A DNA stretch of 39,558 nt from Roseicella frigidaeris (GCF_003258945.1 NZ_QLIX01000031.1:5021-44578), one strand, 5' to 3'; positions 8,016-16,730 are shown, counted from the first letter of the stretch. The notes: a model not told the origin generated them from the sequence alone. Numbers and translations are program-made.

Positions 8016-10361
8016 CTACCCCTCTCGCGGCCCCCCCTCTGGCGGGTTCCCCTCTCGCGGGATCCCCTCTGGCGCGGCCGCCGGCTCGGCGGGGCGCAGC
8101 GGCATGCGCACCGTCACCCGGGTGCCCTGCCCCGGCGCGCTCTCGGTCTCGATCCGGGCGCCGAGCTGCCGGGCGAGGGAGCGGAGCAGCGTCGAGCCGA
8201 GGCCGCTCCGCCCCGCCCCCGCCGGCGCGCCCTCCGCAGCACCACTCGCCCCCGGGGCAGCCCCTTGGGCCGCCCCTGGGGCCGGCAAGCCGCGCCCGGC
8301 ATCGGTGACGCGCAGCACCACCTCCTCCCCCTCCAGCGCCAGCACCGCCTCGACCAGGCCCGGCGCGCCCTCGGGATAGGCGTGCTGCAGCGCATTGGTC
8401 AGCAGCTCGTTGGCCAGCAGGCCGAAGGGGATGCCGCGCTCGGCATCGAGCGGCAGCTCGCCGACGGCATGGCAGCGCAGGGTGAGGGCGGGCGAGAGGC
8501 TGCCGAGATGGGCGCAGAGGTCGCGCAGCACCTGGCCGAGATCGATGCTGCGCAGGTCCGGGCTGCCATGCAGGGCGCGATGCGATTCCGCGACCGCCAG
8601 CACCCGCGCCTCGGCCCGCGCCAGGGCGAGGCGCACCGCCGGCTCCTCGCTGCGGCCCTGCTGCAGGCGCAGCAGGCCGGCGGCCATCTGCAGGCTGTTC
8701 TTGATCCGGTGATCCGCCTCGCGCACCAGCATCTCGCGCACCGCCACGGCATCCTGCAGCCGCGCCTCGGTCTCCTTGCGCGCGGTGATGTCGCGGGAGA
8801 TGGCGATCACCCGCTGCACCCGCCCGGCCAGGTCGCGGACCGGGGCCACCGCCACGTCCCACCAGCGCGGCCGGCCCCGGGCGGTCGGGCACAGGGCCTC
8901 GAAGCGGTCGTTGCGGCCGGCGAGCGCCTCGGCGAGGGCGGCGCGCACCCGCGGCCGGCCCGCCTCCGGCCAGAGCGCCGCCCAGTCCTGGCCGAGCACC
9001 GCGGCCGCGTCCTCGATCTCCAGCAGGCCGAGGCCGCTGGCATTCACCACCGAGAGGCGGCCATCGAGCTCGACCAGCTTGATGCAGTCCGGCGCGGCGT
9101 CGATGGCGGCGCGCAGCACCTCCGACTCGCGGGCCAGGGTCGTCATGGCCTGGCCGAGCAGGCCGGTGACGTCGAGGTTGATGCCGCGCATGCGCCGCGG
9201 CCGGCCATCCGGCCAGGCCTCCAGCACCTGGCCGAGGCCGGCCAGCCAGCGCTCGGCGCCGTCATCGGCGCGGGCGATGCGGAACAACACCCGGTAGCGG
9301 CCCGCGCCATCCGAGAAGCCCGTGCGCAGCGCCTGGCGGAGCCGCCGCCGGTCCGCCGGATGCACCATGTCGAGCCAGGCCTCGAGGCCGGGCGCCCCCG
9401 CCGCCGGGTCGAGGCCGTGCAGGGCGAATTGCCGCGCCGACCAGACCTGCCGGCCGCTCGGCCCGTCCCAGTCCCAGAGGCCGAACTCCGCCACCTCCTC
9501 GACCAGCGCCAGCCGCGCCGCCTGTTCCGCCCGCTCCGCCTCGGCGCGGCGATGCTCGGTCAGGTCGAGGTCGAGCCCGACCAGGCGCTCCGGCCGGCCG
9601 GCGGCGTCGCGCAACACGCTGGCGCGGGAGAGCAGCCAGGCCTCGCCCGGCGCATCGGCGCGGCGGAAGGCATGGTCGAAGGAGGTCGCGCCGGCGAGCG
9701 CGGCATCGAGCGCCGCCCGCAGCCCGGCGCGGTCCTCGGCATGCGCCCGGGCGAGGAAGGCCTCGGGCGTCGCCGCCGCCTCGCCTTCCGACCAGGCGAT
9801 GCGGCCGGTGGCGATGTCCCAGTCCCAGAAGCGCATCCGCCCGGCGCCGATCGCCAGCCGGAGCTGCGCCGCCTGCCGCTCCAGCACGGCGCGGGCCTGC
9901 GCCGCCTCCCGCCGCGCCAGCACCTCGCCGGTGACGTCGCGCAGGATCAGCAGCACCGCCTCGGCGGTCTCCGGCGCCTCGGCGAGCGGCTGCGCCTCGA
10001 TGTCCCACCAGACCGGCGCCGCCTCCGGCCGCGCCCGCACCGGCCAGCCGCGGCGGCGGAGGGCGCGGCCGCTGCGCCGCGCCTCCTCGAGCAGCGCCGC
10101 GCCGCCCGCCGTGGCGAAGCCGGGCAGGCAGTCGGCCAAGGTGGCGCCGATGCTGGCGCCGATGCTGGCGGGGGCGGCGGCATCGGTGGCGGTATCGGTC
10201 GGCTCGCCGCCGGCCGACGCGGCGAGGGCCTGCCAGGCGCGGTTGGCATGCACCACCACCCAGCCGGGCGCCTGCAGCACCGCGACCGGCCCCGGCACCG
10301 CCTCGGCGATGCGGCGCAGCAGGGCGAGGGTTGCCGACGAGATCAGCGGCTGGTGGCTCAC
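8016..10361 (-). CDS. Multi-PAS sensor histidine kinase, HisKA_2 type
   Basis: Cytoplasmic sensor kinase of 781 residues with no membrane helix or signal peptide. About four PAS-like domains (roughly residues 10-110, 135-255, 260-385, 395-525) precede a HisKA_2 dimerisation/phosphoacceptor segment (DHRIKNSLQMAAGLLRLQQ, about 550) and a HATPase domain with N box ANELLTNALQHA, G1 DAGRGLPA and G2 GLGSTLLRSLA. An Ala/Gly-rich insertion sits in the ATP lid. The tail carries five-residue repeats of the EGxPx type. The start is taken as GTG 10361 because GGAG lies 7 nt upstream; another in-frame GTG is at 10406. No response regulator is adjacent. HisKA_2/HWE kinases often feed PhyR in the general stress response, but that link is only suggestive here. 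Confidence 0.9.
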   Translation of the reverse strand: MSHQPLISSATLALLRRIAEAVPGPVAVLQAPGWVVVHANRAWQALAASAGGEPTDTATDAAAPASIGASIGATLADCLPGFATAGGAALLEEARRSGRALRRRGWPVRARPEAAPVWWDIEAQPLAEAPETAEAVLLILRDVTGEVLARREAAQARAVLERQAAQLRLAIGAGRMRFWDWDIATGRIAWSEGEAAATPEAFLARAHAEDRAGLRAALDAALAGATSFDHAFRRADAPGEAWLLSRASVLRDAAGRPERLVGLDLDLTEHRRAEAERAEQAARLALVEEVAEFGLWDWDGPSGRQVWSARQFALHGLDPAAGAPGLEAWLDMVHPADRRRLRQALRTGFSDGAGRYRVLFRIARADDGAERWLAGLGQVLEAWPDGRPRRMRGINLDVTGLLGQAMTTLARESEVLRAAIDAAPDCIKLVELDGRLSVVNASGLGLLEIEDAAAVLGQDWAALWPEAGRPRVRAALAEALAGRNDRFEALCPTARGRPRWWDVAVAPVRDLAGRVQRVIAISRDITARKETEARLQDAVAVREMLVREADHRIKNSLQMAAGLLRLQQGRSEEPAVRLALARAEARVLAVAESHRALHGSPDLRSIDLGQVLRDLCAHLGSLSPALTLRCHAVGELPLDAERGIPFGLLANELLTNALQHAYPEGAPGLVEAVLALEGEEVVLRVTDAGRGLPAPGAAQGAAPGASGAAEGAPAGAGRSGLGSTLLRSLARQLGARIETESAPGQGTRVTVRMPLRPAEPAAAPEGIPREGNPPEGGPREG
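8019..8078. repeat. Degenerate 15-bp tandem repeat in the kinase 3' end
   Basis: About four units built on cccctctcgcgg or cccctctggcgg plus three variable bases, in frame with the kinase, giving the C-terminal motifs EGIPR, EGNPP, EGGPR, EG. A slippage-prone coding minisatellite directly before the stop. Confidence 0.8.
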
Positions 10362-10531
10362 GCGGCGTCTCCGAGGCGGCGCCCGCGCCGGGCGCTCACC
10401 CGGCACAGCCTGTCGGGTGCCGGCGCGGGATGCAACGACGACGGACAGACGGGGGTGTCAGGGGGGCCGGCGCGACACCGGCGGCCTCCCGGGCTATGTC
10501 CCGGCGAGGACGCGGCATGCGGGAGAGAGGA

Positions 10532-10617
10532 TGGTGCGGTCGAGAAGAGTCGAACTTCCACGGGGTTTCCCCCACCAGCACCTCAAGCTGGCGCGTCTAC
10601 CATTCCGCCACGACCGC
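10532..10617 (-). tRNA. tRNA-Leu, anticodon GAG
   Basis: An 86-nt cloverleaf on the minus strand with a long variable arm (class II). Acceptor stem GCGGTCG pairs with CGACCGC. The anticodon stem CCAGC/GCTGG encloses loop TTGAGGT with anticodon GAG, which reads CUC/CUU leucine codons. The T arm contains GTTCGACTC, and the 3' ACCA is encoded in the DNA. It lies 29 bp from the divergent lipB start. Confidence 0.97.
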
Positions 10618-10646
10618 AGAACCGGGCGAGGCGGGGCGTATAACCG

Positions 10647-11315
10647 ATGACCGGGACGGGGGCAACGGTGGCCCGGGCGGCAATCGGCGGGGCGCGACCG
10701 GAATTCCGCATCTCCGACGGGCTCACCCCCTACCCGCTGGCGCTGGAGGCGATGGCGGCGCGGGTGGCCGCCATCCGCGCCGGCACGGCGGAGGAGCTGG
10801 TCTGGTTCGTCGAGCATCCGCCGAGCTACACGGCCGGCACCTCGGCCGGCGCCGGCGACCTGCTCGATCGGCGCTTCCCGGTCTACCAGGCCGGGCGCGG
10901 CGGGCAGTGGACCTATCACGGGCCGGGGCAGCGCACCGCCTATGTCATGCTCGACCTGGCGCGGCGCGGGCGCGACGTGCGCGCCTATGTGCACGCGCTG
11001 GAGGACTGGGTGATCCGGGCGCTCGACCGCTTCAACGTCAAGGGCGAGCGGCGGGAGGGCCGCGTCGGCATCTGGGTGGCCGACCGGGCCACCGGCGCGG
11101 AGGCGAAGATCGGCGCCATCGGGGTGCGCGTGACGCGCTGGGTGAGCTGGCACGGCATCGCGCTGAACGTGGACCCGGACCTCTCGCATTTCGCCGGCAT
11201 CGTGCCCTGCGGGCTGCGCGAGTATGGCGTGACGAGCCTGCACCGGCTCGGCATCTCGGCGACGATGGAGGAGGCGGATGCGGCGCTGATGGCGGCGTGG
11301 GACGAAGTGTTCTAG
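10647..11315 (+). CDS. lipB: Lipoyl(octanoyl) transferase
   Basis: Transfers octanoyl from acyl carrier protein to lipoyl domains (pyruvate and 2-oxoglutarate dehydrogenases, GcvH), the first step of lipoate assembly in the cytoplasm. At 222 residues it matches the family. Visible motifs are [13 protein letters not shown], the [12 protein letters not shown] signature (about 84-95), KIGAIGVRV with the catalytic lysine K154, and IVPCGL with catalytic cysteine C188. LipA is not in the window. The gene stands alone, divergent from tRNA-Leu, and its stop is followed within 3 nt by an R1 element. Confidence 0.97.
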   Translation: MTGTGATVARAAIGGARPEFRISDGLTPYPLALEAMAARVAAIRAGTAEELVWFVEHPPSYTAGTSAGAGDLLDRRFPVYQAGRGGQWTYHGPGQRTAYVMLDLARRGRDVRAYVHALEDWVIRALDRFNVKGERREGRVGIWVADRATGAEAKIGAIGVRVTRWVSWHGIALNVDPDLSHFAGIVPCGLREYGVTSLHRLGISATMEEADAALMAAWDEVF

Positions 11316-11318
11316 TGA

Positions 11319-11426
11319 CCCCACGAAGCCGCTGCGCGGCTCCGCGGGGACCCCGGGAGTCCCTCCGTACCGAAGTGACGTCACAGCCTGCCGTGGCGAA
11401 GCCACGGCAGGACACCGGGTGGCGAC
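11319..11426 (+). repeat. R1 two-hairpin 3'-end element, copy B (after lipB)
   Basis: Begins CCCCACGAAGCCGC 3 nt after the lipB stop. Hairpin I pairs this arm with GCGGCTCCGCGGGG across loop TGC (12 of 14 positions). Hairpin II is CCTGCCGTGGC, loop GAA, GCCACGGCAGG (11387-11411), a perfect 11-bp stem whose T-A pair replaces the C-G pair of copy A. The tail is accGGGTGGCGAC. It lies between convergent genes. Confidence 0.88.
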
Positions 11427-11453
11427 GGCGGAAACGATCGTCCGTCGGCCTGC

Positions 11454-12578
11454 TCAAGGACTACCTGATAAGTCGGACAAGGCCACGAGATGCAGCCTCG
11501 CTTGCAAATTCTGCGCCTCCTGAGCTGGCATACTGCTCGTAAGTCGCGGTAGGATTCCAAGCGCCGCAGCGAGGGTAAAGCTGTCGCCAGTTGGCGTGTC
11601 CTTCGCCCGAAGCTTGATCGCGATCGCGGCATGTGCGCCTGGCGGCAATGGCCGAAATGCGGCACGAGCAAGCATATAGTTCGCTATGAGGCACATTAGC
11701 TGATTGTCTGCCTCCATGGAGCGACTTCCAAGCTTTCCGCCGCAGACGGGGACGCTTGCAACTTGCGTCGCCTCATAAACCGTCCCTTCGTTATCCAGCA
11801 GCGACGGCGCCGGGCCGACCATGGCGAGGCCCACCGGGCCGGAACCGATATTCTCCACATCGAGCAGCAACTGCGCCTCCGAACCGCTCCGGCGCAGGCT
11901 GCGGACGCACACCCGCACGCCCTCCTGCTCCTCGCAGGCCAGGCCCGACTCGGCCGGACGCGGCGGCGCCTGCGCCCCGCTCGTGGACGGAGCGGCGACC
12001 GAGCGCGTTGCGGCAGCGGTCAGGCAGTTCCGGCCACGCCCGGCATCCTGGCGCAGCAGATCCGTCAACTCGCCGGTGCGCGGGATGGAGACGGCCGCCG
12101 CGGCCGTCGTCTCGCCAGTGTCGATGGCCACCAGCCGGGCATTCACCCGCACCCGATCGCCGATCACCGCATAGGTGCCGACGAGCAGCGCGCCAATGTT
12201 GAGCAACCCGCCGACGCGGCGCCGTTGCTCAGGATCGGTCATGAACTCGTTCAGACGGTTCTGCGCGACGATGGTCTCAAGCTGTTGCCGCTCGACGAGA
12301 CGGGGCCGGGGCTGGACCGAGGTGATCAATGTCGTGGTCAGCTCATCGACCACGAAGACCGACATCACCGTGCAGGACTGGTCGGCGCCGGGAAAGGGCA
12401 TGACCGACAGCGCCGGGCGCTGCGCTGCGGGAATGCCGCTCAGCAGCGATTGCGCCAGGCTCTGCAATCCCGTCTCGAGCGAGCCGGCCATTGATTGCGC
12501 CGCTGCCGGCCGCGCCAATCCTGCCATGACGGCGAGTACCCCCACCGCGCAGCCCCAGCCGCGTCCCGACCATGTCAT
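11454..12578 (-). CDS. Secreted CsgG/FlgO-like protein
   Basis: A 374-residue protein with a cleavable signal peptide (hydrophobic stretch to about residue 27, ending ARPAAAQ). The domain at about 55-165 resembles the CsgG/FlgO fold: DELTTTLITSVQ, PRLVERQQLETIVAQNRL, IGALLVGTYAVIGDRVRVNARLVAIDTGE. A second beta-rich part (about 205-330, CEEQEGVRVCVRSL, LLLDVENIGSGPVGL) may be an immunoglobulin-like domain. There is no lipobox cysteine at the cleavage site, so it is probably periplasmic or outer-membrane associated. It starts 15 bp after the stop of the anchored protein gene, likely one operon. Base composition is visibly less GC-rich than the flanks. The exact role is unknown. Confidence 0.75.
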   Translation of the reverse strand: MTWSGRGWGCAVGVLAVMAGLARPAAAQSMAGSLETGLQSLAQSLLSGIPAAQRPALSVMPFPGADQSCTVMSVFVVDELTTTLITSVQPRPRLVERQQLETIVAQNRLNEFMTDPEQRRRVGGLLNIGALLVGTYAVIGDRVRVNARLVAIDTGETTAAAAVSIPRTGELTDLLRQDAGRGRNCLTAAATRSVAAPSTSGAQAPPRPAESGLACEEQEGVRVCVRSLRRSGSEAQLLLDVENIGSGPVGLAMVGPAPSLLDNEGTVYEATQVASVPVCGGKLGSRSMEADNQLMCLIANYMLARAAFRPLPPGAHAAIAIKLRAKDTPTGDSFTLAAALGILPRLTSSMPAQEAQNLQARLHLVALSDLSGSP

Positions 12579-12593
12579 GCCACCCCTCCCCCA

Positions 12594-13166
12594 TCATTGC
12601 AGAATCTCGGCGAGCCGCAGCCCCAGCAGGTCAGCCGCGGCATTGCGCGCCCGCGCCTCAGCCTCCGCGGCAGTCGCGCCGATCCCGCGAGCGCCTCGCC
12701 GCACGACGAGCGGCGGCTCTGCCATGTCGGACCCGCGGCGCAGCCGGGCTTCGAGCGTGACCACCACGCCATAGGGGAGAGGTGCCCCCGCCGGCGCCAC
12801 CTCCGGCAGGCTGACGATAGGCGCGGCCAGCTCGATGAAAGGTGGCCCCTCCTGCGCCCCGGGCGGCAGCGACACGCCTTCCAGTACCAGCGTACGCCGG
12901 ATGCGCATGAGGAGTGCCGCCTGGTCCGGATCGGGAGACGGACGCGGCATCGGTGTCGCCATTGGCGGCACGGCTGGCCCCGAGGGCGGCGCCGTTGCGC
13001 AGAGCCCGAAGCGTTGACAGATCCGGACAGCCCGCTCGGTCGCGTCGTCAATAGACCCGAGCGCGCCAGCTATGCTCGCCAGCAGCGCAAGACCAAGGAG
13101 GGCGCGGTGCCTTAGCCGTCGCTGCCTGGATGAACCGTTTGACTTCGAAATACTTTCATCAGACAT
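12594..13166 (-). CDS. Membrane-anchored periplasmic protein, unknown function
   Basis: I do not recognise this 190-residue protein. A basic N-terminus (SSRQRRLRHR) is followed by one hydrophobic helix (ALLGLALLASIAGALG, about 23-38), then a proline-rich linker and a folded part with IELAAPIVSL, PYGVVVTLEARL and an alanine-rich C-terminal helix (AAEAEARARNAAADLLGLRL). The topology is N-in with a periplasmic domain. The ATG at 13166 is preferred; a TTG at 13196 in the same frame would add ten residues, and neither has a clear ribosome binding site. The CsgG-like gene follows 15 bp downstream, so the two probably act together at the envelope. Confidence 0.65.
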   Translation of the reverse strand: MSDESISKSNGSSRQRRLRHRALLGLALLASIAGALGSIDDATERAVRICQRFGLCATAPPSGPAVPPMATPMPRPSPDPDQAALLMRIRRTLVLEGVSLPPGAQEGPPFIELAAPIVSLPEVAPAGAPLPYGVVVTLEARLRRGSDMAEPPLVVRRGARGIGATAAEAEARARNAAADLLGLRLAEILQ

Positions 13167-13358
13167 AATATGAAAACTGTAATCGTCAGCGGACAATGCC
13201 CGCCATGACGATCATGGCGCAGGAATGATGCTCGCAAGAACGTGCAGTGGGTCACACAGGGTGCGTATCTCTCAAGCTGCCGCCCCCTGCTGACGTGAGG
13301 CGGCGCCACGCCTTTGCGCCCTTGACGCGGTGCGCACGCTCCAAGCCGAGCGCTGGTC

Positions 13359-13622
13359 CTACTTGTCCGGCTCGGCCTTGGTGATCTTGCCGGTATGCGG
13401 ATCGACGTGGAATTCGATCGGCTTTCCGTCGCGGGTGGTCTTGCCCTCCCAATGGCCGTCATCCGCCTCCATCGAGAGGATCGGCCCGTAACCTGCCTGC
13501 TTCAGGATCTCGGCGACGCGCTCGCGGCTGATCCAGTCGGCGCCGGGCTGGTCCGCCCGCGCCGGGCCGGCGAGGGCGATGGCGCCGGCCAGCAGGGCGG
13601 CGGCGAGGATGGTGCGTGGCAT
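13359..13622 (-). CDS. Secreted PepSY-domain protein
   Basis: An 87-residue exported protein. The signal peptide MPRTILAAALLAGAIALAGPARA is followed by one PepSY-type domain: WISRERVAEILKQAGYGPI, MEADDGHWEGKTTRDGKPIEFHVD and TGKI near the end. PepSY domains are small periplasmic folds proposed to bind peptides or inhibit proteases; in this short form the role is undefined. A single gene downstream of a minus-strand hypothetical. Confidence 0.85.
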   Translation of the reverse strand: MPRTILAAALLAGAIALAGPARADQPGADWISRERVAEILKQAGYGPILSMEADDGHWEGKTTRDGKPIEFHVDPHTGKITKAEPDK

Positions 13623-13701
13623 GCTGTGTCTCCTTCCCGGCATCCCGGGCCTCGGTGGCGGGATGCGGTCTCGTGGCGGGCGGCGTCGGGCGGGCCCGCC
13701 C

Positions 13702-13980
13702 TCAGCCGGACTCCGCATCGGTCTCGGTGGCCCGCAGCCCCGGCGCGCCGGTGTCGCCGGCCACCGCCCCGGGCGGCTCCGCCGGGCCGCCCGGCGGCAC
13801 CCGGTGGCCATCCGCCGTCACCTGCCAGCCCGCGTCGCCCAGTTCGGCCAGCAGCATCGCGTGCCGGTCGGTGCCGTGCTCGCCGGCCACCCGGCCCTCG
13901 CCATCGAGCAGCAGCGTGCCGGCGTCGTCGGTGCGGAGCACGCGGCGCTCGCCCGCCCGCTCCAATCTGGTCTCGCGCAT
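13702..13980 (-). CDS. Hypothetical protein, 92 residues
   Basis: An unrecognised small protein starting at ATG 13980: MRETRLERAGERRVLRTDDA, then LLLDGEGRVAGEHGTDRHAM, LLAELGDAGWQVTADGHRVP and a Pro/Gly-rich acidic tail. Its composition is balanced, with acidic and hydrophobic residues in phase, which argues for coding better than the Arg/Pro-rich alternative frames. A GTG at 14028 would add 16 arginine-rich residues and is less likely. No signal peptide or membrane helix. It lies 79 bp upstream of the PepSY gene on the same strand. Confidence 0.5.
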   Translation of the reverse strand: MRETRLERAGERRVLRTDDAGTLLLDGEGRVAGEHGTDRHAMLLAELGDAGWQVTADGHRVPPGGPAEPPGAVAGDTGAPGLRATETDAESG

Positions 13981-14044
13981 GCGCCGGCAACGCCGGGACG
14001 GCGGCGCGGTTCGGCCGCCCCCGCGCATTACCCGGCGCGCGAAG

Positions 14045-14108
14045 TCCCGACCCGCGGCCCGCGGGGCCGAGCGCCCGGATGGGCGCCGCCGCCAGCGCGG
14101 CGAAGCCA
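14045..14108 (+). repeat. R2 three-hairpin element, copy 1
   Basis: Three consecutive stems: CGGCCC-gcg-GGGCCG, GCGCCC-ggat-GGGCGC and CGCCGC-cagc-GCGGCG, followed by AAGCCA. It lies between the Bug-protein stop (14126) and the hypothetical gene, in opposite orientation to both. It aligns over about 64 bp with 39399-39461. Confidence 0.85.
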
Positions 14109-14125
14109 GGCTGCCGGGGTCGGCA

Positions 14126-15106
14126 TCACAGATCCGCCTTGATCCCCGCCCGCTTGATCAGCGAGGCCCATTTCGCCTGCTCGCGCGCCAGCAGCGCATC
14201 GCCCTCGGCCGGCGTGTTCATCACCATGTCGAAGCCGAGATCGGCGAAGCGCGGCTGCAGCGCCGGCTCGCGCGCCGCGGCGGCGAGCGCCGCGTGCAGC
14301 CGCGTCACCGGCAGGTCGGGCACCGCCTTCGGCGCCGCCAGCATCGCCCAGGTGTAGATGTCGTATTCGGCGAGGCGCGGATCGCTCTCGGCCATGGTCG
14401 GCACCTCGGGGAAGGCGGCGATGCGGTGCTGCACCAGCGAGGCGAGCGGCCGCAGCGTGCCGGCCTTGATGTGCGGCGTCGCCGCCGGGACATCGGCGAA
14501 GACCATGTCCACCTGCCCGGCCAGCAGGTCGGCCAGCGCCGGGCCGCTGCCGCGATAGGCGACATGCAGCAGGTCGGCGCCGGTCAGCAGCGCGTAGATG
14601 GCGCCGCCGAGATGCAGCGGCGTGCCGTTGCCGGCCGAGCCGTAGCTGAGCTTGCCGGGCTTGTCGGCGACCCATTTGTGGAAGCCGGCGAGGTCCCTCG
14701 GCGGCGCATCGGCGCGGACGACGAGGATGTAGGGCACGCTCGCCATGAGCGAGACGACGCGGAAGCCGGCCGCGGAATCGAAGGGCGGCGGGTCCATCGT
14801 CAGCGGCGCCATCATGAAGCTGATGCTGCCCATCAGCACCGTGGTCCCGTCCGGCTTCGCCTGCAGCACGCTGCGGGTGCCGATGGTCGAGCCGCCGCCG
14901 GCGCGGTTCTCCACCACCACCGGATGGCCGAGCGCCTCGGTCATCCTCGGCGCGACGAGGCGTGCCGCGACATCCGGCGTGCCGCCGGGGGCGAAGGGCA
15001 CCACCATGGTGACCGGCCGGTCCGGCCAAGGGGCCTGGGCGCGGGCGGAGGCGGGCAGGATGAGGGGGGCCGCGAAGGGGGCGGCGAGCAGGGAACGGCG
15101 ATGCAT
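14126..15106 (-). CDS. Bug-family (TctC-like) substrate-binding protein
   Basis: Periplasmic solute receptor of the tripartite tricarboxylate transporter type, 326 residues. The signal peptide MHRRSLLAAPFAAPLILPASARAQ carries a twin-arginine-like RR. Family motifs follow in order: PWPDRPVTMVVPFAPGG, VVVENRAGGGSTIG, KPGKLSYGSAGNGTPLHLGG, VAYRGSGPALADLLAGQVD and ASLVQHRIAAFPEVPTMAE. The ligand is probably a carboxylate. No TctA/TctB membrane genes are nearby, so this is one of the orphan Bug receptors that are common in Acetobacteraceae and Burkholderiales. Confidence 0.93.
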   Translation of the reverse strand: MHRRSLLAAPFAAPLILPASARAQAPWPDRPVTMVVPFAPGGTPDVAARLVAPRMTEALGHPVVVENRAGGGSTIGTRSVLQAKPDGTTVLMGSISFMMAPLTMDPPPFDSAAGFRVVSLMASVPYILVVRADAPPRDLAGFHKWVADKPGKLSYGSAGNGTPLHLGGAIYALLTGADLLHVAYRGSGPALADLLAGQVDMVFADVPAATPHIKAGTLRPLASLVQHRIAAFPEVPTMAESDPRLAEYDIYTWAMLAAPKAVPDLPVTRLHAALAAAAREPALQPRFADLGFDMVMNTPAEGDALLAREQAKWASLIKRAGIKADL

Positions 15107-15248
15107 GCGGTGGATCCTCCCGGGCGTTGCGCGGGAGGATGCCGGGATGCCGGCGCCGCGGCCAGGGGCCGGCGCGCAGGGAAGGCCGGCCGGCGCGCGG
15201 CGGCCTGGGGCCCGGGCGCCGCGCGGCGCCCGGGACGCGCGCGGGGGG

Positions 15249-16730
15249 TCAGCGCCCCCGCGTCAGGAAGGCCGGCGCGTTGTCGCGGAAGTCGCCGCTG
15301 CGGAAGGCGTCGCGCTCGCGGCGCGTGCCGTCCCCGCCCGCCGCCGCCGGCCGGCGCCGCGTCGCCTCGCCGCCCGGCTTGGCGCTGGCCTGGGCCGGCT
15401 GGCCGTGCCGCGGCTGGCCGCGGGTCTCGCCGCCGCCGGCCTGGCGCGGCGCGTGCTGGCCCTGGCGCGGACCGCCGCCCTGCGGGCCGCGCCCCCTGCC
15501 CTGACCGTGGCCCTGTCCGTGCCCCTGGCCGCCGCGCGGGGCGGCCGCCGGGCGCTGCAGCAGCCCGGGCTTGGCCAGCGAGCGCGTCTTGTCCTCGCGC
15601 CGGTCCTCGGCCGGGATCGCCTGGCGGATCAGCTTCTCGACCGCCCAGAGCTTGTCCAGGTCCTCGGCCGAGACGAGGGCGACGGCCTCGCCCGAGGCGC
15701 CGGCGCGGGCGGTGCGGCCGATGCGGTGCACATAGGTCTCCGGCACCTCCGGCAGGTCGTACTGCACGACATGGGTGACGCCATCGACATCGATGCCGCG
15801 GGCGGCGATGTCGGTCGCCACCAGGATCGGCGCGCTGCCGTCCTTGAAGGCGGCCAGCGCCCGCTCGCGCTGCCCCTGGCTCTTGTTGCCGTGGATGGCG
15901 TTGGCCGAGAGCCCGTCCTGGTCGAGCTGCTTCACCACGCGGTCGGCGCCGTGCTTGGTGCGGCTGAAGACCAGGGTGCGGCCAACGCCCTCGCCGCGCA
16001 GCAGCTCGGCCAGGATGCGGCGCTTGCCCGCCTGCTCGAGATGGATGGCGCGCTGCGCCACCCGCTCGGCGGTGGTGGCGACGGGCGCCACCTCGACGCG
16101 GGCCGGATCGTGCAGCAGCTCGCCGGCCAGGCGGCCGATCTCGCTCGGCATGGTGGCGGAGAAGAACAGGGTCTGCCGCCCGCCCGGGCCGCCGGCCGGC
16201 AGCACGCGCACCAGGCGGCGGATGGCCGGCAGGAAGCCCTTGTCGAGCATCTGGTCGGCCTCATCCAGCACCAGCACCTCGACGCGGTCGAGCCGCGCCG
16301 TGCCCTGGTCGAGATGGTCCTGCAGCCGGCCCGGCGTGGCGACGAGGATGTCGACGCCCTGCGCCAGGGCGCGGCGCTGCGGCCCGTGCGGCACGCCGCC
16401 GAAGACCACCGCGACCGAGAGGCCGAGATGCCCGCCATAGGTGCGGACGTTCTCGGCGATCTGGGCGCAGAGCTCGCGGGTCGGGGAGAGCACCAGGGCG
16501 CGGCAGCCGCCGCGCGGCGGCCGGCCGCCCTTGGCGTTCAGCCGGTGCAGGATGGGCAGCGAGAAGGCGGCGGTCTTGCCGGTGCCGGTCTGGGCGATGC
16601 CGAGCAGGTCGCGGCCTTCCAGCACGGTCGGGATGGCCTGGGCCTGGATGGGGGTGGGGGTGGTGTAGCCGGCCTCCTCGAGCGCGCGCAGGAGGGGCGC
16701 GGCGAGGCCGAGGGTGGTGAAGTCTGTCAC
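15249..16730 (-). CDS. DEAD-box ATP-dependent RNA helicase (RhlE-like)
   Basis: Cytoplasmic RNA helicase of 493 residues. The N-terminal motif TLGLAAPLLRALEEAGYTTPTPIQ contains the Q motif. It is followed by AQTGTGKT (46-53, motif I), PTREL, TPGR, DEAD (156-159), SAT (191-193), VATDIAARGIDVDGV and HRIGRTARAG (motif VI). The C-terminal ~100 residues form a basic Gly/Gln/Arg tail with GQGHGQGHGQGRGRG, likely RNA binding. The start is GTG 16730, where homology begins; the ribosome binding site is weak. A promoter-like site with an internal dyad lies at 16951-16979, which would give a leader of about 210 nt, as seen for cold-induced helicase genes. Gene symbol withheld because RhlE paralogues are hard to separate. 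Confidence 0.93.
   Translation of the reverse strand: MTDFTTLGLAAPLLRALEEAGYTTPTPIQAQAIPTVLEGRDLLGIAQTGTGKTAAFSLPILHRLNAKGGRPPRGGCRALVLSPTRELCAQIAENVRTYGGHLGLSVAVVFGGVPHGPQRRALAQGVDILVATPGRLQDHLDQGTARLDRVEVLVLDEADQMLDKGFLPAIRRLVRVLPAGGPGGRQTLFFSATMPSEIGRLAGELLHDPARVEVAPVATTAERVAQRAIHLEQAGKRRILAELLRGEGVGRTLVFSRTKHGADRVVKQLDQDGLSANAIHGNKSQGQRERALAAFKDGSAPILVATDIAARGIDVDGVTHVVQYDLPEVPETYVHRIGRTARAGASGEAVALVSAEDLDKLWAVEKLIRQAIPAEDRREDKTRSLAKPGLLQRPAAAPRGGQGHGQGHGQGRGRGPQGGGPRQGQHAPRQAGGGETRGQPRHGQPAQASAKPGGEATRRRPAAAGGDGTRRERDAFRSGDFRDNAPAFLTRGR

Noticed and set aside
12578-12597. Upstream in-frame extension or fusion of the CsgG-like gene with its neighbour
   Set aside because: The signal peptide begins cleanly at ATG 12578 and a 15-bp gap separates the two stop/start signals.
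13197-13358. Small genes in the AT-richer gap between the anchored-protein gene and the PepSY gene
   Set aside because: No frame has a start with a ribosome binding site and protein-like composition.
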